A stretch of 64,000 nt of DNA from Thiocapsa rosea (GTDB lineage Bacteria > Pseudomonadota > Gammaproteobacteria > Chromatiales > Chromatiaceae), in assembly GCF_003634315.1 (NCBI RefSeq), contig NZ_RBXL01000001.1, positions 4,816,501 to 4,880,500 of the forward strand, given 5' to 3'. The stretch's first letter is position 1. Each line of letters opens with the position of its first letter. The position numbers and the translations under genes were made by a program. This document shows positions 43,485-52,803 of this stretch, in pieces. The notes below the pieces were generated by a model, which was not told the origin of the DNA, searched no databases, and saw only the letters and a list, made by a program, of their open reading frames with translations.

Positions 43485-46277
43485 TCAGCCCGTGTTGCGC
43501 ATCCCCGCCGCGATTGCATTGATCGAGCGCAGCAGCGGGTCCAGCCACTCCTCGCGTTTGGCCTCGTCCTGCTCGGCGCGGTAGCGTTCCAGCAGGGCGA
43601 CCTGGATGTGATTCAAGGGGTCCAAATAGATGTTGCGACGCGCCAGCGAGTGCTGGAGATCCGGGGTCTCCTCCATGAGACCGCGCAAACCGGCCACGTT
43701 CATGACCTGTACGAGGGTGCGTTCATACTCGGCCTCGATGACACCGTAGATCGCCTGTGCCGCCTCTTGGTTCTCGGCCAAGCGGGCGTAGGCCCGCGCG
43801 ATATGCATCTCGGCCTTGAAGAGCGACATCTGGGTGTTGGACAGGAGCGCGCGGAAATAGGGCCACTCCTGATACATCTTCTGGAGCTTCACGAGGCGAT
43901 CCAGCTCGCTGCCGCGATACCGCTCGATGGCATAGCCGATGCCGAACCAGGCCGGCAAGGTCTGACGCGACTGTGCCCAGCCGAAGACCCAGGGGATGGC
44001 GCGGATGGACTTCAAGGAACGATCCGCCTTTTTGCGGTGCGACGGGCGCGAGCCGATGTTCAGCAGGGCGATGCCGTCGAGCGGGGTGCATTCGTAGAAA
44101 TAATCGAGAAAGCCCTCGGTCTCCTGGGTGAGCTTCCGATAGGCCTCCTCCCCATGGCGGGCAAGCTCATCCATCACCGCAAGATAGTCCTTGCGATCCT
44201 CCGGCGGCGGCTCGATCAGACAGCGACTGGCCTTGATGAGCCCGCTGATGCCCAGCGTCAGCTCGTAGCGTGCGGTCTCCGGATTCGCATAGCGATACGA
44301 CAGCACCTCGCCCTGCTCGGTCAGCTTGATCTGACCGTGCACCGTATCGGTGGGCTGGGCGAGGATGGCCTCGTGGGTCGGCCCGCCGCCGCGCCCGACC
44401 GTGCCGCCGCGTCCGTGGAAGAGCCGACAGGAAACGCCCTCGTCGTCGGCGAGCTGGATCACGCGACGCTGCGCCTCGTAGAGACGCCAGCTCGAGGCCA
44501 GGATTCCGCCGTCTTTACAGGAATCCGAATACCCGAGCATCACCTCCTGCTGGTTACCCGACGCCTTCAGCATCGCGCTGTAGGCCGGATCGCGGAACAA
44601 CCGCCCCATCACCTCGCCGATGCGATTCAGGTCGTCGATGGTCTCGAACAGGGGCGAGATCTGGATCTTGCAGAACCAGCCCTGGCGGTCCTTTCCGGCG
44701 AGTCCGGCAAGCCGCGCCAACAGCATGACCTCCATCACATGACTGGCGTAATGGGTCATGGAGATGACGTACTGACCGAACAGACTCTCGCTGATCTCGG
44801 CGCGCATGCGCGCCATCACCTCGAAGACCTCCAGGGTCTCGCGGGTCTCCGGGGTCAAGGTCGCCTTGTCGATGACGAAGGGATGCGGATGGGCGATCGC
44901 CTCCGCCAGGGCCATCAGGCGCTGCTCCTCGTCGAATGCCTGGTAGTAAGGAGCACCGGCCTGACGCGCGAACAGCTCGGTCACGGCCTCGGTGTGGCGA
45001 ATCGATTCCTGACGAATATCGAGATGAACCAGGTGAAAGCCGAAGGTCTCGGCGAGCCGGATGAGATCCTGCAAGGGGCCGGCGGCGGCGTTGGCATCGC
45101 CGTGGTGGTGCAGCGAGTCGCGTATCAGATAGAGGTCGGCAAGAAAGTCGCGCTCGCTTGCATACCCGGCCGGTTGTGTCGGATCGTGCCTTCCGGACAT
45201 GCGTGCGCGAATCCGCTCCAGATTGGCGTCGAGACGATGCTCCATCATCGCCAGCTTGCGCCGATAGGGCTCATGCACATAGCGGCGCAGGCTTTGTCCC
45301 ATGGTGTCGACCCAATAGTCCTCGTCGGAATCGAGGCTATCCATGAAGGCCGGCGATGGCTGGCAGATGGAGCTGGCATGACTGAGCATGCGGTGCAGCT
45401 TGCGGATACGCTCGAGATACAGCTCCAGGACCAGCTCGCCGTGCATGCGAACGGCAAGCTCGGTGGTCTCGGGCTTCACAAAGGGGTTGCCGTCGCGGTC
45501 ACCGCCGATCCAGGAGCCGAACCGGATGAAGCTCGGGACCTTGATCCCGCACTGCGAGCCGTAGACCCGGCGAACCGCCTTCTCCAGGAAGCGATAGACC
45601 TGGGGCACGGCCTCGAAGAGCGACTCGCGGAAGAAATAGAGCCCTTGGCGCACCTCGTCGGTGACCTGCGGCTTGTGGATCCGGACCTCGTCGGTCTTCC
45701 ACAGGATCTGGATCTGGGTCAGGATCTCCTGGAGTCGGTCCTCGAGCTCCTCGTCGTTGAGCTTGCTGCGGTGCAGATCCTGACCGACCAAAAAGATCCG
45801 CCGGAAGGTCTCCAAGGTCGTCCGTCGCTTCGCCTCGGTGGGATGGGCGGTGAAGACCGGAAGATAGATCAGATGCTCGAGGAGGCTCTGGAAGTTTTCC
45901 GGGCTCACACCGTCGTCTTTGAGCCCCCGCGCCATATCGTCGAAGGAGCCGACCCAAAGCCGCTGCCCGGCCGAGATCAGATCCATGCGGGCCAGATAGG
46001 CGTTCAACTCCTCGGCGGTATTGACCAGTCCGAAATAGATGTTGAAGGCACGGATGACCTCCGAAAGGGTCTGTGCGTCCAATCCCTCGATACGCTTCAT
46101 CAACTTCTCGCGCAGATCCGGGTCGTCGCCTTCGCGCAGCTGCATAAAGCCGTCGCGCAAACGCTCGACGATCACCAGCACGCGTTTGCGACTGTGCTCG
46201 CGCAGCACCTCCCCGAGCAGGGCTGTGAAGAGCTGAACGTCGCGCTCCAGGGGTTCGTTTCGCGGAACATCGTTCAT
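43485..46277 (-). CDS. ppc: Phosphoenolpyruvate carboxylase
   Basis: Anaplerotic enzyme making oxaloacetate from PEP and bicarbonate. 930 residues, full length. Catalytic motifs: VFTAHPTEAKRRT (His), GSWIGGDRDGNPFV, LGYSDSCKDGGILAS and FHGRGGTVGRGGGPTHEA. The C-terminus ends AIAAGMRNTG, the typical RNTG tail that binds aspartate. ATG 46277. No repeat overlaps the gene. Confidence 0.97.
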   Translation of the reverse strand: MNDVPRNEPLERDVQLFTALLGEVLREHSRKRVLVIVERLRDGFMQLREGDDPDLREKLMKRIEGLDAQTLSEVIRAFNIYFGLVNTAEELNAYLARMDLISAGQRLWVGSFDDMARGLKDDGVSPENFQSLLEHLIYLPVFTAHPTEAKRRTTLETFRRIFLVGQDLHRSKLNDEELEDRLQEILTQIQILWKTDEVRIHKPQVTDEVRQGLYFFRESLFEAVPQVYRFLEKAVRRVYGSQCGIKVPSFIRFGSWIGGDRDGNPFVKPETTELAVRMHGELVLELYLERIRKLHRMLSHASSICQPSPAFMDSLDSDEDYWVDTMGQSLRRYVHEPYRRKLAMMEHRLDANLERIRARMSGRHDPTQPAGYASERDFLADLYLIRDSLHHHGDANAAAGPLQDLIRLAETFGFHLVHLDIRQESIRHTEAVTELFARQAGAPYYQAFDEEQRLMALAEAIAHPHPFVIDKATLTPETRETLEVFEVMARMRAEISESLFGQYVISMTHYASHVMEVMLLARLAGLAGKDRQGWFCKIQISPLFETIDDLNRIGEVMGRLFRDPAYSAMLKASGNQQEVMLGYSDSCKDGGILASSWRLYEAQRRVIQLADDEGVSCRLFHGRGGTVGRGGGPTHEAILAQPTDTVHGQIKLTEQGEVLSYRYANPETARYELTLGISGLIKASRCLIEPPPEDRKDYLAVMDELARHGEEAYRKLTQETEGFLDYFYECTPLDGIALLNIGSRPSHRKKADRSLKSIRAIPWVFGWAQSRQTLPAWFGIGYAIERYRGSELDRLVKLQKMYQEWPYFRALLSNTQMSLFKAEMHIARAYARLAENQEAAQAIYGVIEAEYERTLVQVMNVAGLRGLMEETPDLQHSLARRNIYLDPLNHIQVALLERYRAEQDEAKREEWLDPLLRSINAIAAGMRNTG

Positions 46278-46611
46278 CGGGCGTTACTCTGTGCAGACAA
46301 CCACCATAGGGGCCGTCACGAAGAAGGGACGAGTCGAGAGCCGGATACTACCTTGCCGGAGCCCGACCGACAAAAGCCCGGGTTGCTGTTGCGGGTATGG
46401 TGCCGAAGTATCCCCGCAGCCTCGCGACCGCGCGCCCGAGAGCTTCCGCCGGACAACGTCCGTCAGAGGATTCCCCCCGGCCCCCGGAGCCGAGACCCCT
46501 TGCTTGTCTGGAACCCGTTTTTGGCTTAGGTTCACCCTGCCCGATGTCGGGCAAGAAGGATGCGTGACCCCACCGAAAATCCCAACCATAGACAATGAGG
46601 AGGAGATCCAC
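46278..46611. other. Non-coding region with a 16-bp palindrome
   Basis: 334 bp between divergent ppc and the next gene, with no supported gene. A perfect palindrome TGCCCGATGTCGGGCA lies at 46538-46553, about 60 bp before the downstream start; it could be an operator or a leader hairpin. Confidence 0.5.
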
Positions 46612-47214
46612 ATGAAACAGATGATGCTGATCACGTTGGCCGGCACCTTGATTCTCGGCCCGATCATGCTCTCCGCCCAAGCCCAAAACGCCGACATCAC
46701 GGTCGCTGCGGGCGCCGCGACGAAGGAGATCACGGGCACCGTGGTGGTCGTCAATCCGCAGACCCGCATGCTGACCATTCGTCAGCCCGACGGTGTCTTC
46801 GAGGTCATTCATGTTCCGACCGAGGTACAGCGGCTCGACGAGGTCCGCATCGACGACACGCTCACGATCGACTTCGTCGAGGCGATGGCGATCGATCTGC
46901 AGAAGGGCGACGCCGCAGCCGCAGCGCCCGGCGCTGTCGCGACCCGCGAGGTCGATCGCGACGGCGGACGGCTGCCGGCAGGCAGCATCCAGGAGACCAT
47001 GACGCTCGTCGGAATCGTGGAAGGGGTCAACACGGCCGCATCCAAGGTGACGATCCGGGGTCCCGAGAACACGGTGTCGGTCAAGGTGCGCGATCCGGCG
47101 CTGCTCGCGGATGTCAACGTCGGGGACAGCGTCACCGTGACCTATATCAGCGCCGTTGCGGCCAGCATCGAGCGGGCGAGCGCGCCGCGACACACACGGC
47201 CGGGCTCGCAATAG
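46612..47214 (+). CDS. Secreted protein with two OB-like repeats, unknown function
   Basis: 200 residues with signal peptide MKQMMLITLAGTLILGPIMLSAQA. Two similar beta-rich segments follow: ITGTVVVVNPQTRMLTIRQPDG with DTLTIDFVEAMAIDL, and LVGIVEGVNTAASKVTIRGPEN with DSVTVTYISAVAASI. Each ends in a segment like those of small periplasmic OB/DUF proteins. A strong AGGAGG sits 8 bases before ATG. I do not know the function. Confidence 0.8.
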   Translation: MKQMMLITLAGTLILGPIMLSAQAQNADITVAAGAATKEITGTVVVVNPQTRMLTIRQPDGVFEVIHVPTEVQRLDEVRIDDTLTIDFVEAMAIDLQKGDAAAAAPGAVATREVDRDGGRLPAGSIQETMTLVGIVEGVNTAASKVTIRGPENTVSVKVRDPALLADVNVGDSVTVTYISAVAASIERASAPRHTRPGSQ

Positions 47215-47264
47215 GTTCCCCGGCGGAGAGACTACCGCTCGGCGCAGTCACTGCGCCGAGCCTT

Positions 47265-47387
47265 GGTAACGGTTCAGAAACAACTTAGCCATTCCGGTCC
47301 ATTCTCCCCCTCTCCCCAACCCCTCTCCCGCGAGGGGAGAGGGGCTAAGATGGATCACTTGTTTTTGAACGGTTGCTTGCCGGATCC
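47265..47387. repeat. Large imperfect inverted repeat with CCCTCTCC/GGAGAGGG core
   Basis: The centre at 47320-47344 is a perfect 10-bp stem (CCCCTCTCCC/GGGGAGAGGG). The flanks are also inverted: GGTTCAGAAACAACTTAGCC on the left against GGCTAAG...TTGTTTTTGAACG on the right. It lies between convergent genes and could act as a terminator or be a small mobile palindrome. Confidence 0.65.
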
Positions 47388-47444
47388 AAGTACTCTGCCT
47401 TGGCCGCGGCCTTCGTCGGAGGTCTCGCCGGGCTTGCGGAGCCA

Positions 47445-48515
47445 TCAACTCATCGAGCAGGCGTCCAGGACACGCAGACAGTGCACGCTGAAGAGCCCCT
47501 GGTTGTCGGTCCAGACCTGCTCGGCGACAAAGCCGGCGTCTTCTGCGAGCCGATGGAAGGCGTCGATCCCGTACTTGTACGAATTCTCCGTATGAATCGT
47601 CTCCCCCGCACGGAAACCGAAGCGCACCCCCGCAACCTCGACCTGCTGCTCGATCCGGCTGACCAAGTGCATCTCCACGCGACTGCGCTCGGTGTTGAAA
47701 AAGGCCCGATGGCTGAAGGCATCCAGGTCGAAGTCGGCCTCCAGCTCGCGATTGATCCGGCTCAAGAGGTTGAGGTTGAAGGCTGCGGTCACGCCTTGGG
47801 CATCATCGTAGGCCGCGTTGAGGATCGCCGGATCCTTTGGAAGGTCGACCCCGATGAGGAGGCGTCCGCCGGGGCCGAGTAGGCTCGCGACACGCCCGAG
47901 GAGAAGGCGCGCTTGGTCGGGATCGAAGTTGCCGATACTCGACCCCGGAAAAAAGGCGGCCAAATCGGTCCAGTCCGGCTCCAAGGGGAGCCGAAAGGGG
48001 GCAGAGTAGTCCGCACAGGCGGCACGAATCGACAGGTTAGGGAAGCGCTCGGCCAGGGCATGGGCAGACTCCAGCAGATGCTCTTTGGAAATATCCACGG
48101 GCATATAGACGCTGGGCTGCAGCGCCGCGAGCAGGGTTTGGATCTTGAGACTGCTCCCGCTTCCGAGCTCGATCAGGACATTGTCCCGGCCAAGCAGATC
48201 GGCCATTTCGGAGCCGTATTCGCGCAGGATCCGGATCTCCGTGCGTGTCGGATAATACTCGGGCAGCTCGGTGATGGCGTCGAAGAGCTGCGAGCCACGC
48301 TGGTCGTAGAAAAGCTTCGGCGACAAACACTTGGCCGGACGCCCCAGCCCGTCCAAGACCTCGGCGCGGACATCCGCCGGGGTCGGGCGGTAGTCGAAGA
48401 ACCGAATCGAGCCCGGGGTCTGCAGCGAGCGACGTGTGCTGGCCGCCTCCAGGCCCGTTGCCTCGTGGGGGAAAAGCTCGGCCTCGGAGCGTTGCAAGGC
48501 GCTGAGTTGGGTCAT
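47445..48515 (-). CDS. egtD: L-histidine N-alpha-methyltransferase (ergothioneine)
   Basis: SAM-dependent trimethylation of histidine to hercynine, first step of ergothioneine synthesis. 356 residues from ATG 48515, which overlaps the egtB stop (ATGA). Motifs: YDQRGSQLFDAITELPEYYPTRTE, LIELGSGSSLKIQTLL (SAM site), YMPVDISKEHLL and FPGSSIGNFDPDQA. The C-terminal part includes MHLVSR and FSVHCLRVLDAC. Coupled with egtB. Confidence 0.95.
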   Translation of the reverse strand: MTQLSALQRSEAELFPHEATGLEAASTRRSLQTPGSIRFFDYRPTPADVRAEVLDGLGRPAKCLSPKLFYDQRGSQLFDAITELPEYYPTRTEIRILREYGSEMADLLGRDNVLIELGSGSSLKIQTLLAALQPSVYMPVDISKEHLLESAHALAERFPNLSIRAACADYSAPFRLPLEPDWTDLAAFFPGSSIGNFDPDQARLLLGRVASLLGPGGRLLIGVDLPKDPAILNAAYDDAQGVTAAFNLNLLSRINRELEADFDLDAFSHRAFFNTERSRVEMHLVSRIEQQVEVAGVRFGFRAGETIHTENSYKYGIDAFHRLAEDAGFVAEQVWTDNQGLFSVHCLRVLDACSMS

Positions 48516-49819
48516 GGTGTCGTCTCCGCGAGTCGGAATCCCTTGAACTGCCAGCGCTCTTGGGGATAGAAAAAGTTGCGATAGGTCGACCGGAGGTGAT
48601 CCTGCGAGCTGGCACAGGATCCGCCTCGGAGCACCATCTGGTTGCACATGAACTTGCCGTTGTATTCACCGAGCGCACCGGCCGCCGCCCGATACCCCGG
48701 ATAGGGCAGATAGGCGGACGCCGTCCATTCCCAGACATCGCCGAAGAGCTGCCTGAGCCCGGCCGGTTGATCCGTGGCGCTGCGCACGGCGGGACGTGGA
48801 TGGAAATTTCCCTCGCCGACGAAATTGCCTTGAATGAGGATACCGTCCGCGGCATGCTCCCACTCGGCCTCGGTCGGCAGCCGCTTGCCGGCCCAGGTTG
48901 CGAAGGCGTCGGCCTCGTAATAACTGACGTGACAGACCGGCTCGGCCGGATTCAGCGGGCGCATCCCGCCGAGTGTCATGATCTGCCAGTCCCCGTCGAT
49001 CTCCTCCCAGTAGAGCGGGGATGGCCAGCCCTCCTTGCGGACGGTCGCCCAGCCGTCGGATAACCAAAGGGCCGGATCGCGATAGCCTCCGTCGTCGATG
49101 AACTGTCGAAATTCGCCGTTGGTCACGGGGCGATCGGCAAGGGCATAGGGCGCGAGAAAGGTCCGATGGCGAGGGCCTTCGTTGTCGTAGGCGAAACCCG
49201 GCGAACCCGCGCCGATCTCGACCCCCCCCCCCTCGAAACCAACCCAATGCAGCGGATCCGGATCACCCGACGGGGCGTGCGGCAGGTCCTCCCGGTAGGC
49301 GGGCCGCAAAGGGTTGTAGGCAAAGTTTTGCTTGATGTCGGTCACCAGGAGCTCTTGATGCTGCTGCTCGTGATGCAGGCCGATGTGCAGTCGTTGGGCG
49401 ACCGTCGGCCAATCGGCCGACGCACACCCGTCGATGAGCCGGAGCATCGCCTCGTCGACATGGTGCCGGTAGTCGTAGACCTCGGCGACCGTCGGCCGGG
49501 ACAGGAGTCCACGTTCGGGTCGCGGCCAGAAGCCGCTTCCGGTCTGCTCGTAGTAGCTGTTGAAGAGGTACTCGAAACGCGGGTGGAAGACCCGGTAACC
49601 GGGCAGGAAGGGCGTCAGCAGGAAGGTCTCGTAGAACCAGGAGACGTGGGCCAGGTGCCACTTCGGCGGGCTCGTCTCGATTCGGGTCTGGAGCATGTAG
49701 TCTTCGATCGCGAGCGGCTTGCACAGCTGCTCGGTCAACGCGCGGACGCGCCGGAAGTCGCCCGACAGATCCGCGCGCACGGCATCGTCCTGGTAGGCAC
49801 CAGCTGGTTGAAGGGACAT
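48512..49819 (-). CDS. egtB: Ergothioneine biosynthesis protein EgtB
   Basis: Iron-dependent sulfoxide synthase that joins hercynine with a thiol. DinB-like N-terminal domain with the iron-binding HHEQQHQELL (HxxxHxE type) plus KWHLAHVSWFYETF, and a formylglycine-enzyme-like C-terminal domain (VSYYEADAFATWAGKRLPTEAEWEHAA; LFGDVWEWTASAYLPYPG; VLRGGSCAS). ATG 49819 is chosen as the start of homology. The frame is open to 50044 but the residues there are not family-like. Upstream 49820-50161 contains no gene I can support. Confidence 0.94.
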   Translation of the reverse strand: MSLQPAGAYQDDAVRADLSGDFRRVRALTEQLCKPLAIEDYMLQTRIETSPPKWHLAHVSWFYETFLLTPFLPGYRVFHPRFEYLFNSYYEQTGSGFWPRPERGLLSRPTVAEVYDYRHHVDEAMLRLIDGCASADWPTVAQRLHIGLHHEQQHQELLVTDIKQNFAYNPLRPAYREDLPHAPSGDPDPLHWVGFEGGGVEIGAGSPGFAYDNEGPRHRTFLAPYALADRPVTNGEFRQFIDDGGYRDPALWLSDGWATVRKEGWPSPLYWEEIDGDWQIMTLGGMRPLNPAEPVCHVSYYEADAFATWAGKRLPTEAEWEHAADGILIQGNFVGEGNFHPRPAVRSATDQPAGLRQLFGDVWEWTASAYLPYPGYRAAAGALGEYNGKFMCNQMVLRGGSCASSQDHLRSTYRNFFYPQERWQFKGFRLAETTP

Positions 49820-50161
49820 CTGAGTCTCGCTCTCGGTTGTTGACGGATCGGGTTCCGTAGACACGTTCAGCCGAAACGGCGACTCCTCGGGATTCGGGGG
49901 GTCACCCGAACCGCTCGATGCCTCACCGCCGAGCCCTGGAGATCGTGGACGCGTCGCGCACCTTCGGCCGACACGCAACCCTCGTCGACCATCGATCACC
50001 GGCTCGCTCGCAATGGTGCGTCCAGGTCGGCGGATTTCCAGCATCGGGACGAAGATCGGCGGATGCCGATTCCTGAGTCGGTGTTGAAAAAGCGCATCGT
50101 GGCGCCGCTTTCCGAAAAACCCGCAGGCGCTCGGTATATCATGCCGAGGGCAGGGGGGAGG

Positions 50162-50355
50162 TAAACCGCGCCCGGTGCGGTATGCGTCATGTTTTGAAAT
50201 GGCTTGGCCGCGTCAGCTCCGACGACTGCCGGAGCTGGCGCGGTTTAAAGTATTGAAAAAAATTAAATTTTAAACCGCGTCTCACCGAGATCGAGGATAT
50301 CTCCAAAACCAAACGCAACGTGAAAATGACGCATATCGCTCCGGCCGCGGTTTAA
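50162..50355. repeat. Doublet repeat, 194 bp
   Basis: Opposite orientation: GCC-type module first (TAAACCGCGCCCGGTGCGG...GGCGCGGTTTAA), spacer AGTATTGAAAAAAATTAAAT, then the GTC-type module ending CCGCGGTTTAA. Lies between egtB and the Lon-domain gene. Confidence 0.9.
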
Positions 50356-50556
50356 GCCTCCGATCGTGGTTGCAATCGGCTCGGCTCCGGCCTTGACGAT
50401 CGGACCGCTCCGCACGATCCCGGCGGCAAGGATTTTCCGGGCTGATCGCGCAACCGTCTAGGGAAGCGCGGCCGACACCCCATCTATCCCGTTGACGACG
50501 CAATCGATCAACCGCACCGCCGGAGCCTCTCGTGGGTTCGGGCGCTGGAGCATCCC

Positions 50557-51219
50557 ATGACCCGCACCCCGTTTTTTCCGAAATTCTCCGACTTACCCGC
50601 CGAGATCCCGATCTTCCCGTTGCCCGGTGCCGTGGTCATGCCGGGAGTGCAGTTACCGCTGAACATCTTCGAGCCGCGTTATGTCAGGATGGTGACGGAT
50701 GCGTTGGCATCGAATCACCTCATCGGCATGATTCAGCCCACCAGCGAGACCATGTCGGACGAGGTTCCGGAGATCCACCGGATCGGCTGCGCCGGCCGCA
50801 TCACCTCCTACAGCGAGACGACGGACGGCAGAATCGTCTTGGTGCTCACCGGGGTGTGCCGGTTCCAAGTCATCAGCGAGATCGCCGAGGAGCATGGCTA
50901 TCGGCGGGTTCGTGCGGACTGGGAGCGGTTCGCGGCGGATTATCAGGAGAGCGACTCTCCGATCGCGGATCGCAAAGGCTTCTTGACCTCGCTGAAGGCT
51001 TACTGCGCACTGCGGGGCGTCGAGGTTCCCTGGGACGATGTCGAGCAGATGGCCGACAAGGACCTGACAAACCTATTATGTGCCCATCTCCCGCTGAGCC
51101 CGGAGGACAAACAGGCCTTGATCGAGACCCTCCCGACGGGCGACCGTGCCGCTCTGATGCGCGGACTTCTCGATATGGCCGCGGCAGCGAGCATGGATAC
51201 CGCCGAGCACCGCCACTGA
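50557..51219 (+). CDS. Lon N-terminal (LON substrate-binding) domain protein
   Basis: A 220-residue protein with only the N-terminal substrate-binding domain of Lon: EIPIFPLPGAVVMPGVQLPLNIFEPRY, GCAGRITSYSETTDGRIVLVLTGVCRF and a helical tail with TLPTGDRAALMRGLLDMA. There is no ATPase or protease domain. Such stand-alone proteins are widespread; the role is unclear. Confidence 0.9.
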   Translation: MTRTPFFPKFSDLPAEIPIFPLPGAVVMPGVQLPLNIFEPRYVRMVTDALASNHLIGMIQPTSETMSDEVPEIHRIGCAGRITSYSETTDGRIVLVLTGVCRFQVISEIAEEHGYRRVRADWERFAADYQESDSPIADRKGFLTSLKAYCALRGVEVPWDDVEQMADKDLTNLLCAHLPLSPEDKQALIETLPTGDRAALMRGLLDMAAAASMDTAEHRH

Positions 51220-51444
51220 ACCGCGCCCCGTCTGGGATATACGCCGTCGGGTTTCGGCCCGGCCACGCCTTCGCAAACGACCCTTTGGTGTGGCGGCTCA
51301 GAGTGTCGGATGTCGATGCCACAACCGTTGATCTACGGTTGTGCCCGAACCGGGGCCGTTTCCTGTGTCGGTGCCGCCAACGAGAGATCGGGAGCGGGGT
51401 TGAAAAACCCTGATCGGAGCTTAGTTCGCATGGTTGTCGAGTTG

Positions 51445-51637
51445 TTAAACCGCGTCCAGAGCGACATGCGTCATTTTTATGTTGCGTTTGGCTTCGGAGA
51501 TGTCCTCGATCTCGGCGAGACGCGGTTTAAAGTTTAAACTTTTCCAATCCTTTAAAACGCGCCGGCTCCGACGGTCGTCGGAGCCGGCGCGGCCTATCCA
51601 AACCAGCACACTACGCATACCGCACCGGGCGCGGTTC
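51445..51637. repeat. Doublet repeat, about 193 bp
   Basis: GTC-type module TTAAACCGCGTCCAGAGCG...GAGACGCGGTTTAA, spacer AGTTTAAACTTTTCC, GCC-type module ending GGGCGCGGTTCA. The GCC-type module contains an inner hairpin GCCGGCTCCGAC/GTCGGAGCCGGC. It sits directly before iscA, whose start is 22 bp downstream. Confidence 0.9.
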
Positions 51638-51658
51638 ATTAATGAAGGGGCAAAACCA

Positions 51659-51985
51659 ATGGCTGTAACACTGACCGAAGCCGCGGCGAAACACGTTGCC
51701 GGCATGCTCAGCAAGCGGGGACACGGTGTCGGACTGCGCGTCGGCACACGCAAGAGTGGCTGTACCGGATTCGCTTACGATGTCGACTATGCGGATGCGG
51801 TCGATGCGGCCGATCAAATCTTCGAGAGCCATGGCGTGAAGGTCGTCGTCGACGAGGAGAGTCTCGGTCGCATCGACGGGATGGAGATCGATTTCGTGCG
51901 CTCCAGCCTGCTCAACCAGGGCTTTGAATTCCGTAACCCCAGGGTCAAGGATACCTGCGGCTGCGGAGAGTCCTTCAGCGTCTGA
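51659..51985 (+). CDS. Iron-sulfur cluster assembly protein, IscA/ErpA family
   Basis: A-type carrier of 108 residues: MAVTLTEAAAKHVAGML, then the three cluster Cys in KSGCTGFAYDVDY and DTCGCGESFSV. SD AAGGGG precedes ATG 51659. The whole upstream frame reads through the dispersed repeat, so the promoter must lie within or before the repeat. The SufE-like gene follows on the same strand after 220 bp. Confidence 0.93.
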   Translation: MAVTLTEAAAKHVAGMLSKRGHGVGLRVGTRKSGCTGFAYDVDYADAVDAADQIFESHGVKVVVDEESLGRIDGMEIDFVRSSLLNQGFEFRNPRVKDTCGCGESFSV

Positions 51986-52204
51986 ATCGCTTCCCGAGCG
52001 ACATGGCACGTTCGCGCGTCGCTTCGGATCAGAATCTTCAAACTGCGGCGGCGTCGACGCGATTCAGGATTTTGAGGGTTATGAGATCAGGAATATCAAC
52101 GGTGCCGTGCGGTCGATGCGATACGGACGACCGACGCGTTGATGCCTTTCGCGCTCGGTGCTTGGTTTGAATCTTTCAGTCTACACTTGCGGTGGTCCGC
52201 CTTC

Positions 52205-52627
52205 ATGCTGAACGAAGAAATGACCGAGATCCTTGAGAACTTCGAGCTTCTCGGCGATTGGGACGAGCGTTATCAGTATCTGGTCGAGATCGGCGAGCGC
52301 ATGGCACCGATGCCGCCCGCGGACAAGACCGACCGTAACCGTGTCATCGAGTGCATGAGCCTGGTTCACACGGCTGCTCACCCGATGCCGGACCAGCCCG
52401 GGCACCTGGTCTTCCGGGGCGATTGCGACACCGCGATCATCAAGGGCGTGGTCGCCCTGCTGGTCGGGCTCTTCTCAGGAAAGCGTCCCGAGGAGATCGA
52501 GGCGCTGGATGTCGAGGAACTGTTCGAGGCGCTCCGACTCCAAGAGCACCTGAGCCCTAACCGGCACGTCGGTGTTTACGCCATCGTCAACAAGATGAAG
52601 GGCCAGGCCAGATCGGTGACCTGCTGA
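52205..52627 (+). CDS. SufE-family sulfur acceptor protein
   Basis: Protein of 140 residues that accepts persulfide from a cysteine desulfurase. ILENFELLGDWDERYQYLVEIGE is the family start. The Cys expected to carry sulfur is in NRVIECMSLVHTAAH. VFRGDCDTAIIKGVVALLVGLFSGKRPEEI and the end KMKGQARS complete it. ATG 52205 gives the usual length; the longer frame from 52139 adds nothing familiar. The following RND operon is unrelated. Confidence 0.92.
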   Translation: MLNEEMTEILENFELLGDWDERYQYLVEIGERMAPMPPADKTDRNRVIECMSLVHTAAHPMPDQPGHLVFRGDCDTAIIKGVVALLVGLFSGKRPEEIEALDVEELFEALRLQEHLSPNRHVGVYAIVNKMKGQARSVTC

Positions 52628-52803
52628 GACCCCGAGCGCCTTTCGCCGACGTGCTCTGTCGATACGCCGCCGGAGTTCGTCGCGTCTCGGCGGCACCTGA
52701 CCCCATGTTCGACGTCGGAGCCCGCGAAAGGCCGTCGCGCGGCGCGTCGGCATGAGGCACGGTGCTGCTGGCACGCGCCCGCCCGACACTATGGATTCGA
52801 TGC

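Noticed and set aside
43608-46529. Antisense ORF of 973 codons opposite ppc
   Set aside because: Mirror frame of a highly biased gene; the residue pattern is low-information and no family is recognisable.
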